A stretch of 5,837 nt of DNA, taken from contig JAJDBL010000073.1 of assembly GCA_029261375.1 (NCBI GenBank), positions 1 to 5,837 on the forward strand, read 5' to 3'. The DNA is from Nitrospirales bacterium. GTDB taxonomy: Bacteria > Nitrospirota > Nitrospiria > Nitrospirales > UBA2166. Position numbers and translations under genes: made by a program. Below are positions 4,671 through 5,837 of the stretch, piece by piece. The notes beneath the pieces were generated by a model, which did no database searches, had not been told where the DNA came from, and saw nothing but the letters and a program-made list of their open reading frames with translations. Numbering within the stretch: position 1 is the first letter of the stretch; every line of letters begins with the position of its first letter.

Positions 4671-5792
4671 TCAGAGAAACCCGAAGTGCCGCAATATGCT
4701 GTCTGCGCGAATGGTCCATGTGTACTTCGTGTTGACATCGTGGAACGCGTTGGTCCCGAGTCTCATTCGTAGGGCAGGGTCAGTCTGTAACCGATGCAGG
4801 GCGCTCATCCACTCATGGAACGTCGATGGATCACAGAGCAACGCGTTGCGTTCGTGTTCCAGCACTTCGTGAATGACTGGAAGATCTGAGCAGATTATCG
4901 CTCTTCCTGCGGCCATATACTCGAAAATCTTCATTGGAGACATCCACTCCACCGTATTGGTATGTCCTGGCACGGAGACTTTTTTCTGAAATGGCGCGAG
5001 GAGCACGTCGAGCCCTTGGCAGAACCCATTGATGTTGGCAGGAGGCATGAACCCGTGAACGTAGAAGTTTTCTATGCTCGCGACTCGGCCACGCCAATAC
5101 GCGATCCGGTCTTCATTCCCGCCTGCCAGGTGAAAATCAGCCCATTGACATTGTTTGGCCAAGCCTTCGATGATCTCGATGCCTCGCCCATCATACAAAT
5201 GTCCGGCATATCCGACTTGAAGGCGTTCTTCGGATCCGAGTGGCCGTGGCAGTATCTTCGCAGTCGGTGCATTTGCGCCATCAGGTGAAACATACACGAA
5301 CCCCGTGGGGAGCTGAAACGTGGCTTCATAGTATGTGCGCAAGGGTTCAGTGATCACGACGATGCCGTTCAGATTCTTGCTTGAAAGGAGACGCTGGAAC
5401 ATCCATCGTCTGATGTGCGACCACTCGGCAGACGGTGAATGCACTTCTACAATGACCGGCAATCCGAGACACGCCGCGAAGTACGCACCGTACTGACTCC
5501 AGCAGTACACAAGGTCTGGTCGTGTATTCCGTGCTCGTAGCGCCCCGTAGAGGGAGGGTAATGTCGTTCGATCGAGAAAACGATTCCATGGAAAATGACG
5601 CAGCTCGAACCTCCGTCGCACGCCGTAAAACTCGAACGGATCTGATTGCTCAAGGCCAGGCCTGGCCAGCAGTGTGACATGAGTTCCGAGTGTCGAGAAC
5701 GCATGGCACATCTGGAAGACGTGGATACTGTTCGCGTACCGGGACGGGATAAACGAGTCGGCGAGATAGGTGATGCGAAGCGGCGGTGTCAT
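4671..5792 (-). CDS. GT4-family (GT-B fold) glycosyltransferase
   Basis: This encodes 373 residues, the normal length for a family-4 retaining glycosyltransferase. These enzymes transfer a sugar from a nucleotide-sugar donor to a growing glycan at the cytoplasmic side of the inner membrane. The N-terminal acceptor domain has RITYLADSFIPSRYANSIHV (6-25) and VEVHSP (115-120). The C-terminal donor domain has VYVSPDGAN (166-174), VGYAGHLYDGRGI (193-205), HGFMPP (246-251), SPMKIFEYMAAG (285-296) and SDLPVIHEV (302-310). Of the E-x7-E donor motif, the second Glu is E291. The first position is W283, as in the subgroup with SPxKxFEYMA. The ATG at 5792 is chosen because family members begin just before the RITYLAD strand. 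The frame has no stop up to the window edge, and no clear ribosome site precedes the ATG, so translation may be coupled to an upstream gene. It is likely part of an exopolysaccharide or lipopolysaccharide cluster extending to the right. Confidence 0.9.
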   Translation of the reverse strand: MTPPLRITYLADSFIPSRYANSIHVFQMCHAFSTLGTHVTLLARPGLEQSDPFEFYGVRRRFELRHFPWNRFLDRTTLPSLYGALRARNTRPDLVYCWSQYGAYFAACLGLPVIVEVHSPSAEWSHIRRWMFQRLLSSKNLNGIVVITEPLRTYYEATFQLPTGFVYVSPDGANAPTAKILPRPLGSEERLQVGYAGHLYDGRGIEIIEGLAKQCQWADFHLAGGNEDRIAYWRGRVASIENFYVHGFMPPANINGFCQGLDVLLAPFQKKVSVPGHTNTVEWMSPMKIFEYMAAGRAIICSDLPVIHEVLEHERNALLCDPSTFHEWMSALHRLQTDPALRMRLGTNAFHDVNTKYTWTIRADSILRHFGFL

Positions 5793-5837
5793 CGCTGAGT
5801 GACGAGTGATAGATCGTTCGATATCACTGGGGTATCT
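5789..5837 (-). CDS. Possible 3' end of an upstream gene overlapping by ATGA
   Basis: The minus strand in the frame of the TGA at 5791-5789 is open from the window edge and reads DTPVISNDLSLVTQR then stop. The stop overlaps the glycosyltransferase ATG as ATGA, an arrangement common in polysaccharide operons. Fifteen codons are too few to prove a gene. Confidence 0.25.
   Translation of the reverse strand, partial: DTPVISNDLSLVTQR

Overview
The window looks like an accessory region of a Gram-negative bacterial chromosome. By eye the GC content is moderate, a little above 50%. Three traits suggest an environmental Gram-negative such as Nitrospira (Nitrospirota) or a similar exosortase-bearing lineage: YD-repeat/Rhs proteins with the core ending ...DPFGL, a PEP-CTERM surface protein, and a GT4 glycosyltransferase. 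That taxon is an inference from gene style, not a proven placement.

Left half (1-2887, plus strand): an Rhs polymorphic-toxin-like locus built from two successive modules. Module 1 is the last 26 core residues and an 88-residue variable tip of an Rhs protein that runs off the left edge. It is followed almost at once by a secreted PDZ-like protein (377-1177). Module 2 is an N-terminally truncated ('orphan') Rhs core with a different, Gly/Ala-rich hydrophobic tip (1244-2359). It is followed by a small protein with four predicted membrane segments (2462-2887) that has its own good sigma70-type promoter. The core end of module 1 is repeated in module 2, while everything after the DPFGL junction differs, which is how Rhs tip exchange or displacement usually looks. 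The two downstream genes are therefore candidate immunity or accessory partners, by position only.

Middle (2888-3655): decayed sequence on the minus strand. A HigA-like helix-turn-helix antitoxin gene is interrupted by one in-frame TGA. A second coding relic may lie behind it. About 240 bp upstream holds no recognisable gene. The terminator of the next gene is at 3586-3627.

Right half (3656-5837, minus strand): a PEP-CTERM protein and, upstream of it, a GT4-family glycosyltransferase, a pairing that fits an exopolysaccharide/surface-export setting. The PEP-CTERM gene has unusually informative control signals. A CRP/FNR-type palindrome sits exactly at -41.5 relative to a TATCAT -10 box. A perfect AAGGAGG Shine-Dalgarno lies 5 nt from an ATC codon that opens a textbook signal peptide, so an AUC start is likely. 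Between the two genes are three mutually complementary arms that could form alternative hairpins, one followed by a U5 run, resembling an attenuator.

I see no tRNA, rRNA, CRISPR array, transposase or insertion-sequence ends.
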